NCBI GenBank assembly: GCA_026168455.1
Contig: CM047431.1
Span: forward strand, 4,369,603 to 4,433,602
Length of the DNA stretch: 64,000 nt
Source of the DNA: Theocolax elegans
Lineage: Eukaryota; Arthropoda; Insecta; Hymenoptera; Cerocephalidae
Direction of reading: 5' to 3'
Shown one piece after another: positions 21,307 through 30,682 of the stretch. Position 1 is the stretch's first letter. Every line of letters begins with the position of its first letter. A model generated the notes under the pieces. The model was not told the DNA's origin and searched no databases. It saw nothing but the letters and a program-made list of their open reading frames with translations. The translations under genes and the position numbers were made by a program.

Positions 21307-22278
21307 GTAATCAAATATTTCTGGTGCTATCAAAATGGTTAGGCTCCATTCCGGCTTAATCGGCGCGTTTTTAAATGCTTGTAAGTTAGAGTCAATTTTT
21401 GGTTTTTAAAACTGAGTTTTTTAGGAATAGGAGTTTTTTATGAGGAAATCTTAATTTCCTCTATTATCTCTATTCTGTATTATTTGGGTTTAGCTGGTCA
21501 TTTGCCAGATTAGAATTTGAAAATCAAATCTATCTTTCCCGACTTATATGGGGCTTCTTACCTGTCTGCTAAATTACAATTTAAAAATGGCAACGCTCTT
21601 TCCTGGGTTTCTGAGGTTTAACTGTCAGTATGCTAAATTATACTCTAAAAATCTCTTTTTATTATTATCGGGGTTATTATTGGAAATTGACAGCGTGCCT
21701 GCCTGCTTGCCTGTTAGGCTAAATTTAAATTATCAAAACTCTCATTCTCGGTTGTGAGTTTACCTGCTTGATTACAATTAAACAATTAATATTCACATTC
21801 ACAGGTTTAAAAAGAATTTAAAAATCATAACTCTCTCCCCATCTATTGGGTTTAGTTACCCGTCTGCTATATAAGAATTTAAAAATCAAAACTCTTTTTT
21901 CTGCGTTACTGAAGTACCTACCTGACTGCTAGTTTAGAATTTAACGAACTCAAACATATTTTGCTCATTGTAGTAAAACTTCCTTGGTTGATGTAAATTT
22001 AAATATAATTTTTTCAGTTTTTTAATGAAACTGAAGTTAGCAGCCAGATAGCAGCAGCCAGATAGATTTTCCAGCTGTTCTCAACCTAAAATTTTTTTTG
22101 TAATTGCTCCTTTTAAATGACGTACAATGATAAACAAAACATATCAACATATAATTACACAAAAGATTCGAAGATTTATTACAAATTTTGCAAGATAATT
22201 AATAATTTAATGCTAATAACAAGCATCTGGCAGCTAGACAAAAATATCACATTTTTTCGAAATAAAAAGCGATCTAAG

Positions 22279-22870
22279 CCTGTACATTTGCTAATTATCT
22301 GCAAATAAACTTCTAAGGATGTCAGAAATAGTATCTGAAAGTTGCAAAAAATGTACACCCTTTGTTTATCAATAATCATACTTTGTTTATAACTATTTCA
22401 TCTGGCAGCTGGGCAAAAGAGCTTCATTTTTCCGAAATGAAAAGCGATATAAGCCTGTACATTTGCTATAAATCTGCAAATATACGCCTAAGGGTGTCAG
22501 AAATCATATCCGTAAGTTGAGAAAAATGTATAGGCTTAGTTAATTAATTATTGTTAATTAAGCCCCCAAAAATCGCTGGATTTCGGGATTTTTCGAATAT
22601 AATCACCAAAATAATGGAAACTAAGCCTGTACATTTGCTATAAATCTGCAAATATACTCCTAAGGATGTCAAAAATAGAATCTAAAAGTTTTAGAATATG
22701 TTCAGGCTTACTTAATTAATTATTGTTAATTAATCCCCCAAAAATTGCTCGATTTCGGGAATTTTCGAATATAATCTGCAAAATAATGAAAACTAAGTCT
22801 GTACATTTGCTATAGAACTGCAAATATACTCCTCAGAGTGTCAGACATGGTATCTGTAAGTTGGAAGTAG
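22279..22870. repeat. 172-176-bp direct repeats near the palindrome centre
   Basis: The string CTGTACATTTGCTA...CTGCAAATA..CTCCTAAGG.TGTCAGA recurs starting at 22279, 22454, 22626 and 22798. Mirror copies appear at about 22990-23390 in reverse orientation. Only the most central part (about 22700-22970) lacks an exact partner and forms the loop. Confidence 0.85.
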
Positions 22871-24363
22871 TTAATTTTTGTTAATTAAGCAATCCATTTT
22901 CGAAAAAAACGCGAAATTTATAGGCCTATGCATGGCTTAATTGACAATAATTTATTAAGAAGGTTTGTACATTTTTAGCAACTTAAAGATACTATTTCGG
23001 ACACCCTAAGGAGTATATCTGCAGATTTATAGCAAATGTACAAGCTTAGTTTCCATTATTTTGGTGATTATATTCGAAAAATCCCGAAATCCAGCGATTT
23101 TTGGGGGCTTAATTAACAATAATTAATTAACTAAGCCTATACATTTTTCTCAACTTACGGATATGATTTCTGACACCCTTAGGCGTATATTTGCAGATTT
23201 ATAGCAAATGTACAGGCTTATATCGCTTTTCATTTCGGAAAAATGAAGCTCTTTTGCCCAGCTGCCAGATGAAATAGTTATAAACAAAGTATGATTATTG
23301 ATAAACAAAGGGTGTACATTTTTTGCAACTTTCAGATACTATTTCTGACATCCTTAGAAGTTTATTTGCAGATAATTAGCAAATGTACAGGCTTAGATCG
23401 CTTTTTATTTCGAAAAAATGTGATATTTTTGTCTAGCTGCCAGATGCTTGTTATTAGCATTAAATTATTAATTATCTTGCAAAATTTGTAATAAATCTTC
23501 GAATCTTTTGTGTAATTATATGTTGATATGTTTTGTTTATCATTGTACGTCATTTAAAAGGAGCAATTACAAAAAAAATTTTAGGTTGAGAACAGCTGGA
23601 AAATCTATCTGGCTGCTGCTATCTGGCTGCTAACTTCAGTTTCATTAAAAAACTGAAAAAATTATATTTAAATTTACATCAACCAAGGAAGTTTTACTAC
23701 AATGAGCAAAATATGTTTGAGTTCGTTAAATTCTAAACTAGCAGTCAGGTAGGTACTTCAGTAACGCAGAAAAAAGAGTTTTGATTTTTAAATTCTTATA
23801 TAGCAGACGGGTAACTAAACCCAATAGATGGGGAGAGAGTTATGATTTTTAAATTCTTTTTAAACCTGTGAATGTGAATATTAATTGTTTAATTGTAATC
23901 AAGCAGGTAAACTCACAACCGAGAATGAGAGTTTTGATAATTTAAATTTAGCCTAACAGGCAAGCAGGCAGGCACGCTGTCAATTTCCAATAATAACCCC
24001 GATAATAATAAAAAGAGATTTTTAGAGTATAATTTAGCATACTGACAGTTAAACCTCAGAAACCCAGGAAAGAGCGTTGCCATTTTTAAATTGTAATTTA
24101 GCAGACAGGTAAGAAGCCCCATATAAGTCGGGAAAGATAGATTTGATTTTCAAATTCTAATCTGGCAAATGACCAGCTAAACCCAAATAATACAGAATAG
24201 AGATAATAGAGGAAATTAAGATTTCCTCATAAAAAACTCCTATTCCTAAAAAACTCAGTTTTAAAAACCAAAAATTGACTCTAACTTACAAGCATTTAAA
24301 AACGCGCCGATTAAGCCGGAATGGAGCCTAACCATTTTGATAGCACCAGAAATATTTGATTAC

Positions 24364-24367
24364 CACA

Positions 24368-24400
<33 letters not shown>

Positions 24401-24406
24401 ACACAT
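24364..24406. repeat. (CA)n(CG)n(CA)n microsatellite, right arm
   Basis: Mirror of 21263-21306. The retained symmetry in a fast-evolving tract argues that the arms are recent or kept alike by gene conversion. Confidence 0.9.
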
Positions 24407-25559
24407 TTTTTTTAAATGCATATGTTCACTACTTAAGTTTCACAACAACGATAAAAAATAAATTTAGACAAAAATTTTTTTTAATTTTACAAAGCTTCCT
24501 CTGCGAAGAAGCAACAACAAGTTCAACGAATAGAACAAATGAAATAAACAATATTATAGTACATGAATCTGCAAAAAATAAATATATTTCATTAAACATT
24601 TGTTGTAACTGATCTGAATATACTAATACAATGTTCGAAAATTCCCTTTTATGTCTGGGTCAACGTAACCACAACTGTCAAACTCCAGAGTAGTGTGCAC
24701 ATATATTCTGGCAAGCCTCAGTTAATGTACACCCGCTGTATGTAAAATCTTAAGAATTAAAAATATTTCTTGTCTTTTCTCTTCTTCATTCTATGGTGTT
24801 ATCTTCGGTTTCCTTTTTACAGACCCGGCTTTACGTACGGGCTAGGAAGGGGCTGCAGCCCCGGGCCGCCGGTCTCAGGGGGGCTTCTCAAAACTTAAAG
24901 AGCATTGAAAATTTTCAGTTTTATTTTATATTCTAGCACTAAATCTGGCAGGCAGCTAAAACCAAATAATCCTGGATAGAGAGACTTAATATCCTCAGTT
25001 TAACAGGTACAGTCTTAATATTTTCAAAACCAATCTAACAAACATGCAGCTAAGCCTAAACAATTAGGGGAATTATTTTTTCAATATTAAATTTCTCTTT
25101 CCCGTCTTATTTAGTTTTCTTTGCCTGCCTGCATGATTAGATGTTATAGAATATGAAATCTACTTTTCCCGCGTTTTTTGGCTATACCTGCCTGTTTGCT
25201 ACATTGAATATTAGTAAATAGTTTTAGCAAATTATTTGCTTTTACCTGCCTGTCTACTAAACTGGAACTTAGAATATTAAATCTCTCTTTGCAGGCTTAT
25301 TTGGGTTTAGTTATCCGTCTGCTATGATTTGGTTTACAAAATACAAACTCTCTCCTCATGTCTGGAACGACATTATCGAATTCGATATCGATATTTGCAA
25401 AATATTGTATCGTCCCGATATTGTAAAGTTTTAATTCGGTTAGATAACATATCAAACCTATTTATTTCATATTTTTTAAGTGAATTGTATTTATAAAATT
25501 ATTTACACGGCGCACACATCATCCATCAGCTCGCTTTATAAGTCACACGAATCATTTTC

Positions 25560-26450
25560 TAGAAAAACATTCTAAAGTGGTAGTAAATTACATTTGGGCC
25601 TACTTTATCGTATTCAATAAAAAAATGCTCACTGCGCGATAATTTGCCTTTCACAGCCATTTGAATTTTTTCGAGGGTTGAAAAGGGGTTAATTACGCAT
25701 AACTCTTGAATCTGCGATAGCACATCTTCAAGTACTCAACGAGTTAAAAATTTTGAGCCGCCACAGATTTTTCTAACCCTATTAGAACCCGAGTTATAAA
25801 AAAAAAGCCAGCTTAAGCATTAAGTTGGCCCAGACCACGTGTTAATTCCTGGCGTTTGGGGTGTGAAAAATATTCTAAAGTGGTAGTAAATTACATTTAG
25901 GCCTACTTTATCGTATTCAATAAAAAAAAATGCTCACTGCGTGATAATTTGCCTTTCACAGCCATTTGAATATTTTCGAGGGTTGAAAAGGGGTTAATTA
26001 CGCATAACACTTGAATCTGCGATAGCACATCTTCAAGTACTCAACGAGTTAAAAATTTTGAGCCGCCACAGATTTTTCTAACCCTATTAGAACCCGAGAT
26101 ATAAAAAAAAAGCCAGCTTAAGCATTAAGTTGGCCCAGACCACGTGCTAATTCCTGACGTTTGGGGGTGAAAAATATTCTAAAGTGGTAGTAAATTACAT
26201 TTAGGCCTACTTTATCGTATTCAATCAAAAAAATGCTCACTGCGTGATAATTTGCCTTTCGCAGCCATTTGAATATTTTCGAGGGTTGAAAAGGGGTTAA
26301 TTACGCATAAAACTTGAATCTGCGATAGCACATCTTCAAGTACTCAACGAGTTAAAAATTTTGAGCCGCCACAGATTTTTCTAACCCTATTAGAACCCGA
26401 GATATAAAAAAAAAAAGCCAGCTTAAGCATTAAGTTGGCCTAACTAGGTG
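25560..26450. repeat. 306-bp-type tandem repeats, right arm of the palindrome
   Basis: Three inverted copies of the left-arm repeat, with GCATTAAGTTGGCC ends at about 25834, 26132 and 26439. The outermost one is joined to unique terminal sequence, as in the left arm. Confidence 0.9.
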
Positions 26451-26555
26451 TTAAAATGCATTCGGCACTGGTTAGAAATTATTAGAATCTGTAGTAAATT
26501 AGTAAAAAAGTAGTTAAAAATTCCTGCATGCTTTTTTTTAAATTCTGCTAAAAAG

Positions 26556-27920
26556 GTTTTCGTGTACTTAGACGATATAATTATTGTGACCCAAACGTTT
26601 AAAGATCATGTTTTCTGGTTAAGTAAAGTACTGAAGGCGTTAAAAGAAGTGAATTTACAACTTAATCGAGATAAGTCAGAATTTTGCTGTGCCGAAGTAA
26701 AATATCTTGGTTATGTTGTAAATGAACATGGTCTGTGTACTGATCCCGACAAAACTAAACCTGTAATCGAATATCCAGCACCCAAAAACCTCAAGCAACT
26801 CCGCAGATTCCTAGGGATGATCGGATGGTATTCCCGGTTTATTCCGAATCTATCCGAAATAAAAAATCCCCTTACTCAGTTAACTAGAAAAGGTGTTCGT
26901 TGGCACTGGGATGCAGAGCAACAGACAGCCTTTGAAAAACTGCAAATATCCCTTACTCAAGCACCCATTCTAGCACGACCCAATCTCACCTTACCCTTTA
27001 CGTTGCAGACGGACGCAAGCAATTACGCGATAGCAGGTGTGCTTACGCAGGTAATTGATGGGGAGGAACATCTAATCTATTATGTAAGTAGAACAATGAC
27101 CAAAGCAGAACGCAATTACACTGTAACTGAAAAAGAGTGTTTAGCGGTTCTGTGGTCAGCAGATAGGCTTAAAGGGTATCTTCAAGGAGAACAGTTTACC
27201 GTAATAACAGACCATTTCAGTCTTTTATGGTTAAATAATCTCAAAGACCCTGCAGGCCGACTGTCACGATGGAATACAGCGCTACAAAATTACGATATCA
27301 AATTTGTACATCGTAAAGGTGCTTTGCATCAAGTTCCGGACGCTTTATCAAGAGCGTGGGAAGAGTCAGAAGTAGCAGCTGTAGTTCCGACTCACATAGA
27401 TGATCCATGGTACGTACGAAAAATGGAGAACGTACGGAAATTTCCAGCTAAATATCCCGATTTTAAAATCGAGAGTGGTTTTCTTTACGCACATCGTCCA
27501 AACCCATTAGTCGATCCATTGTTCCCTGATTTGGATGCGTGGAAATTAGTTCTTCCAGCATCAAACAGACCCCAAGCTCTTTTCGAAGCCCATAATACTC
27601 CTCAATCAGGACATTTAGGCATAGAAAAAACTTACGCACGTCTTGCGACTTATTATTATTGGCCAGGTTATTTTTACGATACCACTTGTTATGTCCGATC
27701 GTGTCATGAATGTCAAATCCACAAAAGTTGCCAATTGCCCCCGGCAGGGCTAATGGGCGAAAGAAATATCGAGGGACCATGGAAAGTTGTGGCTGCCGAT
27801 ATTATGGGCCCGAAGCCAAAATCTAAACGAGGTTTCAGATACGTAATTGTTTTTGAAGATTTATTCACTCGTTACGTAGAAATTCAGCCACTCAGGAAGG
27901 CAGACGCTAAAAGTGTATAG
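26556..27920 (+). CDS. pol: RT C-terminus, RNase H and integrase N-terminal half, element B plus copy
   Basis: The open frame is 26562-27920. It begins at the YLDD active site of RT and continues through the thumb (GWYSRFIPNLSEI). RNase H follows (QTDASNYAIAGVLTQ, TEKECLAVLW, ITDHFSLLWL; Asp, Glu, Asp all present), then the integrase zinc domain (HNTPQSGH...CHECQIHK) and the first catalytic Asp (AADIMGPKPKSK). It ends at TAG (27918-27920) after ADAKSV. The same frame then continues open to 29645, so this TAG is the only interruption in about 1,028 codons. The minus copy also has a stop, TAA, at this codon. Confidence 0.92.
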   Translation, partial: VFVYLDDIIIVTQTFKDHVFWLSKVLKALKEVNLQLNRDKSEFCCAEVKYLGYVVNEHGLCTDPDKTKPVIEYPAPKNLKQLRRFLGMIGWYSRFIPNLSEIKNPLTQLTRKGVRWHWDAEQQTAFEKLQISLTQAPILARPNLTLPFTLQTDASNYAIAGVLTQVIDGEEHLIYYVSRTMTKAERNYTVTEKECLAVLWSADRLKGYLQGEQFTVITDHFSLLWLNNLKDPAGRLSRWNTALQNYDIKFVHRKGALHQVPDALSRAWEESEVAAVVPTHIDDPWYVRKMENVRKFPAKYPDFKIESGFLYAHRPNPLVDPLFPDLDAWKLVLPASNRPQALFEAHNTPQSGHLGIEKTYARLATYYYWPGYFYDTTCYVRSCHECQIHKSCQLPPAGLMGERNIEGPWKVVAADIMGPKPKSKRGFRYVIVFEDLFTRYVEIQPLRKADAKSV

Positions 27921-29645
27921 CAAGCTTTTGAGGATTTGATCATAAACCGATGGGGATGCCCTAAGTTTTTGTTGACAGATAATGGGACTGAATTTGCCAA
28001 TAAATTAATGTCAGAACGCTTAGATTCTTACGGTATTAAGCAAACTACCACACCGCCTTATAGACCCCAAGCGAATCCGGTAGAGCGAGTAAACCATAAT
28101 TTAAAGCCTTTGATTAACAGCTTTTTAGCTGAAGATCATAAAGAGTGGGATCTGCATTTAAAGGAATTTTGTTTCGCTTTAAATACAACGATTCACTCGT
28201 CGCTTAAAACAACACCAGCGTTTATGAATTTGGGTAGAAATCCGGAACCATCCATTCTAATCCGCAAGCACCTCGAGAATTCCATTCCTATCCTTCCTGA
28301 AGACTCAGAAAAGTGGTCAGATCGTATGAAGAGACTTCCAGCTCTTCACGATCTAGTTAAACATTATATGGATAAAGCCACTGCTAGGCCAGCCAAATAT
28401 TATAACAGGAATAGAAGGGATATTACTTACCAGATAGGAGATAAAATAGTTAGATTAAATCGTGTACAATCTTCTGCAGAAGGAAATTTTGCAGCCAAAC
28501 AGGCTCCGAAATTTGTAGGTCCAGCAACAGTAGTCGAAATTAAATCCCCTACTGTTTATATCGTAGAAGATGACGATACAAAGAAAAGAACTGAAATATC
28601 CATAGAGGATATTAAGCGATACATTCCGCCCCGAAAGGTAAATATCAATCCCATTTCTATTCCAGATGTTACAAAGGCGAAGCAGCCTACGAGGAAAGGG
28701 AGGAAGAGGCGGAACGTCGGCAGTGCGACGTCCTCTGATGGGCGAGGCGCCGATCTACCCGCCTCCCCAAAACGTAGCAACGCTACCCACCCCAGCGACA
28801 CCTCCAGCACCACCGTCCCCGGTGCCTCGACGGACGCTTCCGAAGAGGGAAACGAGTCCGGAAGGGTATCGGTACCGGGGTTACGTGCCATACCGGGCGG
28901 ATGTGACGAAGACGCCGAGCCACTACGGCGAAAGCGTCCCGCGGCACAGGCCCCCGCAACCACGGGGAAGAGGAAGGAGCCAGACGATGGAGCCGGTGGC
29001 GAGAGACCTCCAAGGCGCCGAGATCGGCCACGGAAAGCCGCCTGCGCCCTACGAGCAACAGCAGGTCCCGGTGAATCCACCGCCTCTTCCAGCACCAGTC
29101 CCTCAACCCCAACCCCATCCAGCACCACAGCCCCCTCCAGCACCATCTCACCAACCCCATCCAGCACCAACTTCCCAGTCCCATTCCCATCTAGCACCAT
29201 TCCCTGTGACCCGTCCCCAACCCCTTGCGCAGCAATCTCCCGACCCCCTTCCCGCATTCCCCAGACCCATTACCCAAGTATACCACGACCCCTCCCAAGA
29301 CCATGCAATGCGCATCGTGCATTTTGTCCCTATCCCTATCCCGTATACCCCTTCCCTTACCCTTTCCGAATTGCCCCCACCTCTATTAGCCCCTATCCAA
29401 AACGCCCCTCCAGCACCCCGTCAAACCACCCCACCTCCCGAAGAACGCCGTACGGGACCGGTTTCCCCAGCTATCCCATCCCTCTTGTCCCTGAAAATTT
29501 CCCCACCACCCCAATTACCCTCACCATCCAGCACCAGATCCTTAACACCCCCCAGACGATCCCAGCGAACCTGGACGCTCCCGGCCCAAAATCTCGCCGT
29601 GTCCAGCACCCTGGCCCCACGTCCAACGGCGTACAGTGGCCGTAG
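27921..29645 (+). CDS. pol: integrase catalytic end, GPF-type domain and long Pro/Ser tail, element B plus copy
   Basis: This continues the pol frame after the TAG at 27918. Residues LLTDNGTEF (second Asp) and NPVERVNHN (Glu) complete the DDE triad. GDKIVRLNRV...KFVGPATVVE is the C-terminal GPF/GPY-type domain. Beyond it lies a tail of roughly 330 residues, first Lys/Arg-rich and then Ser/Thr/Pro-rich, that overlaps the 3' ORF in another frame for about 980 bases. A TTG at 27936 could serve only as a poor start, so readthrough or decay is more likely than a separate gene. The tail may be a by-product of GC-rich repeat DNA. Confidence 0.85.
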   Translation, partial: QAFEDLIINRWGCPKFLLTDNGTEFANKLMSERLDSYGIKQTTTPPYRPQANPVERVNHNLKPLINSFLAEDHKEWDLHLKEFCFALNTTIHSSLKTTPAFMNLGRNPEPSILIRKHLENSIPILPEDSEKWSDRMKRLPALHDLVKHYMDKATARPAKYYNRNRRDITYQIGDKIVRLNRVQSSAEGNFAAKQAPKFVGPATVVEIKSPTVYIVEDDDTKKRTEISIEDIKRYIPPRKVNINPISIPDVTKAKQPTRKGRKRRNVGSATSSDGRGADLPASPKRSNATHPSDTSSTTVPGASTDASEEGNESGRVSVPGLRAIPGGCDEDAEPLRRKRPAAQAPATTGKRKEPDDGAGGERPPRRRDRPRKAACALRATAGPGESTASSSTSPSTPTPSSTTAPSSTISPTPSSTNFPVPFPSSTIPCDPSPTPCAAISRPPSRIPQTHYPSIPRPLPRPCNAHRAFCPYPYPVYPFPYPFRIAPTSISPYPKRPSSTPSNHPTSRRTPYGTGFPSYPIPLVPENFPTTPITLTIQHQILNTPQTIPANLDAPGPKSRRVQHPGPTSNGVQWP

Positions 29646-29811
29646 AAGGCAGGGATGCTGGATCTGTGGAAGTCGAGACCACAGTTGGCAGAGGTGTCCG
29701 GAGGCACGTATAAAGTTTTGCCGCGGATGTGGCAGGACCGGGACGACCATTGAGGCCTGCCCGGAGTGCCACGACGAATGGGTACACGCCCTGAGGATTC
29801 ACCCCAAATAG
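28666..29811 (+). CDS. 3' ORF of element B with Gag-like zinc module (plus copy)
   Basis: A 381-codon ORF, the counterpart of 8820-9965. It is rich in Pro, Ser, Gln and Arg, with HPAP tracts encoded by CCATCCAGCACC repeats. The C-terminus has CWICGSRDHSWQRC (CX2CX4HX4C) followed by CRGCG...CPEC, the same two-part module as the nucleocapsid end of this family's Gag. It overlaps the pol tail in another frame. Both genomic copies keep the full length, which could mean constraint or merely recent duplication. There is no signal peptide or membrane helix. RNA or DNA binding is inferred from the knuckle; biological function is unknown. Confidence 0.75.
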   Translation: MLQRRSSLRGKGGRGGTSAVRRPLMGEAPIYPPPQNVATLPTPATPPAPPSPVPRRTLPKRETSPEGYRYRGYVPYRADVTKTPSHYGESVPRHRPPQPRGRGRSQTMEPVARDLQGAEIGHGKPPAPYEQQQVPVNPPPLPAPVPQPQPHPAPQPPPAPSHQPHPAPTSQSHSHLAPFPVTRPQPLAQQSPDPLPAFPRPITQVYHDPSQDHAMRIVHFVPIPIPYTPSLTLSELPPPLLAPIQNAPPAPRQTTPPPEERRTGPVSPAIPSLLSLKISPPPQLPSPSSTRSLTPPRRSQRTWTLPAQNLAVSSTLAPRPTAYSGRRRQGCWICGSRDHSWQRCPEARIKFCRGCGRTGTTIEACPECHDEWVHALRIHPK

Positions 29812-30682
29812 GGGAGTGTAAATTTTTAAATTATTTTATTAAATAGATAAAACTATTGAAATATGACTTGTATTTTACTCCCTTAAGACCCACACCATTC
29901 CCAGATATAGAGAAAAATATACACACAATGTTAGTTAGTACAAGAGTTAATTGATAATTTCGAATTACATACAAACTTCACAAAGCATAATAAATAAATT
30001 TTTAATTGTTAAAGAATGAATTAATAAAGAAAACCAAATAATGTGTTTGATTCACTATAAGTTATTCATAATAGTTTCATTATTATAGTCAAATTCATGT
30101 CATTATTTAATCTTGACGTAAAGCCACTTTCGAAAGAGGAGAGCAACTCACCAGGTTAGTAATGAATGAAAGTTTTCTATTTTAATAAATTTTTTTTTTT
30201 TGGGATGATTATTTCATGTTAGTTTGGGTTATGAATGTCGCGAATTTCGGAATTGGTCGGAAAGCGAGCGTGATAAGAATTTGTAAGCCAGTCACACGTA
30301 ATTCGAATGCGTGTTACACGGTTACACAGATTAACTCTAAAAGAAAAGCTGTTCCAGATTCCAGTGTTCCAGAATTCAAGAAACCCATTACACTTATCAA
30401 TTGGAAAATTTTTTTTTGTTATTCTTTTAAAGTTTAATAGTAAGATATGCGAAAACAAAAAAAAAATTAATTAATTTATTTTACGACACAAACAACACAG
30501 ACAGTTACACTTTACACCGCTGTAGATAGCACCGGCTATCTTAGGTTAAGTTTTTACGTACTAGGATCTATTTAGAATCGTTTTGATCGCTAGTATTGTA
30601 TTCATACTTCTGTGTGCATTGTGCATCCCCTTGCGTATTCTAAATCGAAGTAAGGTATAACTTCGGTTTGGGAGGGGGGAGT
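29812..30682 (+). other. 3' untranslated region and polypurine tract of element B, plus copy
   Basis: Matches 7905-8819 inverted. No credible ORF is present. The purine-rich run GGTTTGGGAGGGGGGAGT (30665-30682) directly before the LTR is the polypurine tract. Confidence 0.85.

Larger units (their letters stand above)
19089..26555. mobile_element. 7.47-kb giant palindromic foldback element
   Basis: The two arms (19111 to about 22680, and about 22990 to 26555) are reverse complements over some 3.5 kb: a base at p pairs near 45670-p. The structure includes 306-bp tandem repeats near both ends, a (GT/CG)n tract at mirrored sites, GC-rich blocks near 20785-20850 and 24820-24885, and 172-176-bp repeats near the centre. 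No transposase ORF is found; mirrored short ORFs are by-products of the symmetry. It lies in element B RT and replaces 5 bp (CACAT) of the target. No target-site duplication is visible. 22 bp (19089-19110) at the left end have no partner at the right. Confidence 0.93.

Noticed and set aside
21548..24122. Paired 60-90-codon ORFs mirrored on both strands
   Set aside because: They are by-products of the palindrome. The AT-rich sequence has no domain and the frames are short.
19080..26560. Target-site duplication for the palindrome
   Set aside because: Left flank ends TTGGGAAC and right flank starts GTTTTCGT. Comparison with the minus copy shows a 5-bp loss, not a duplication.
28556..29257. 233-codon antisense ORF (also 9374-10075)
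   Set aside because: Open because the opposite strand codes proline-rich repeats with few stop-forming triplets; no domain or start context.
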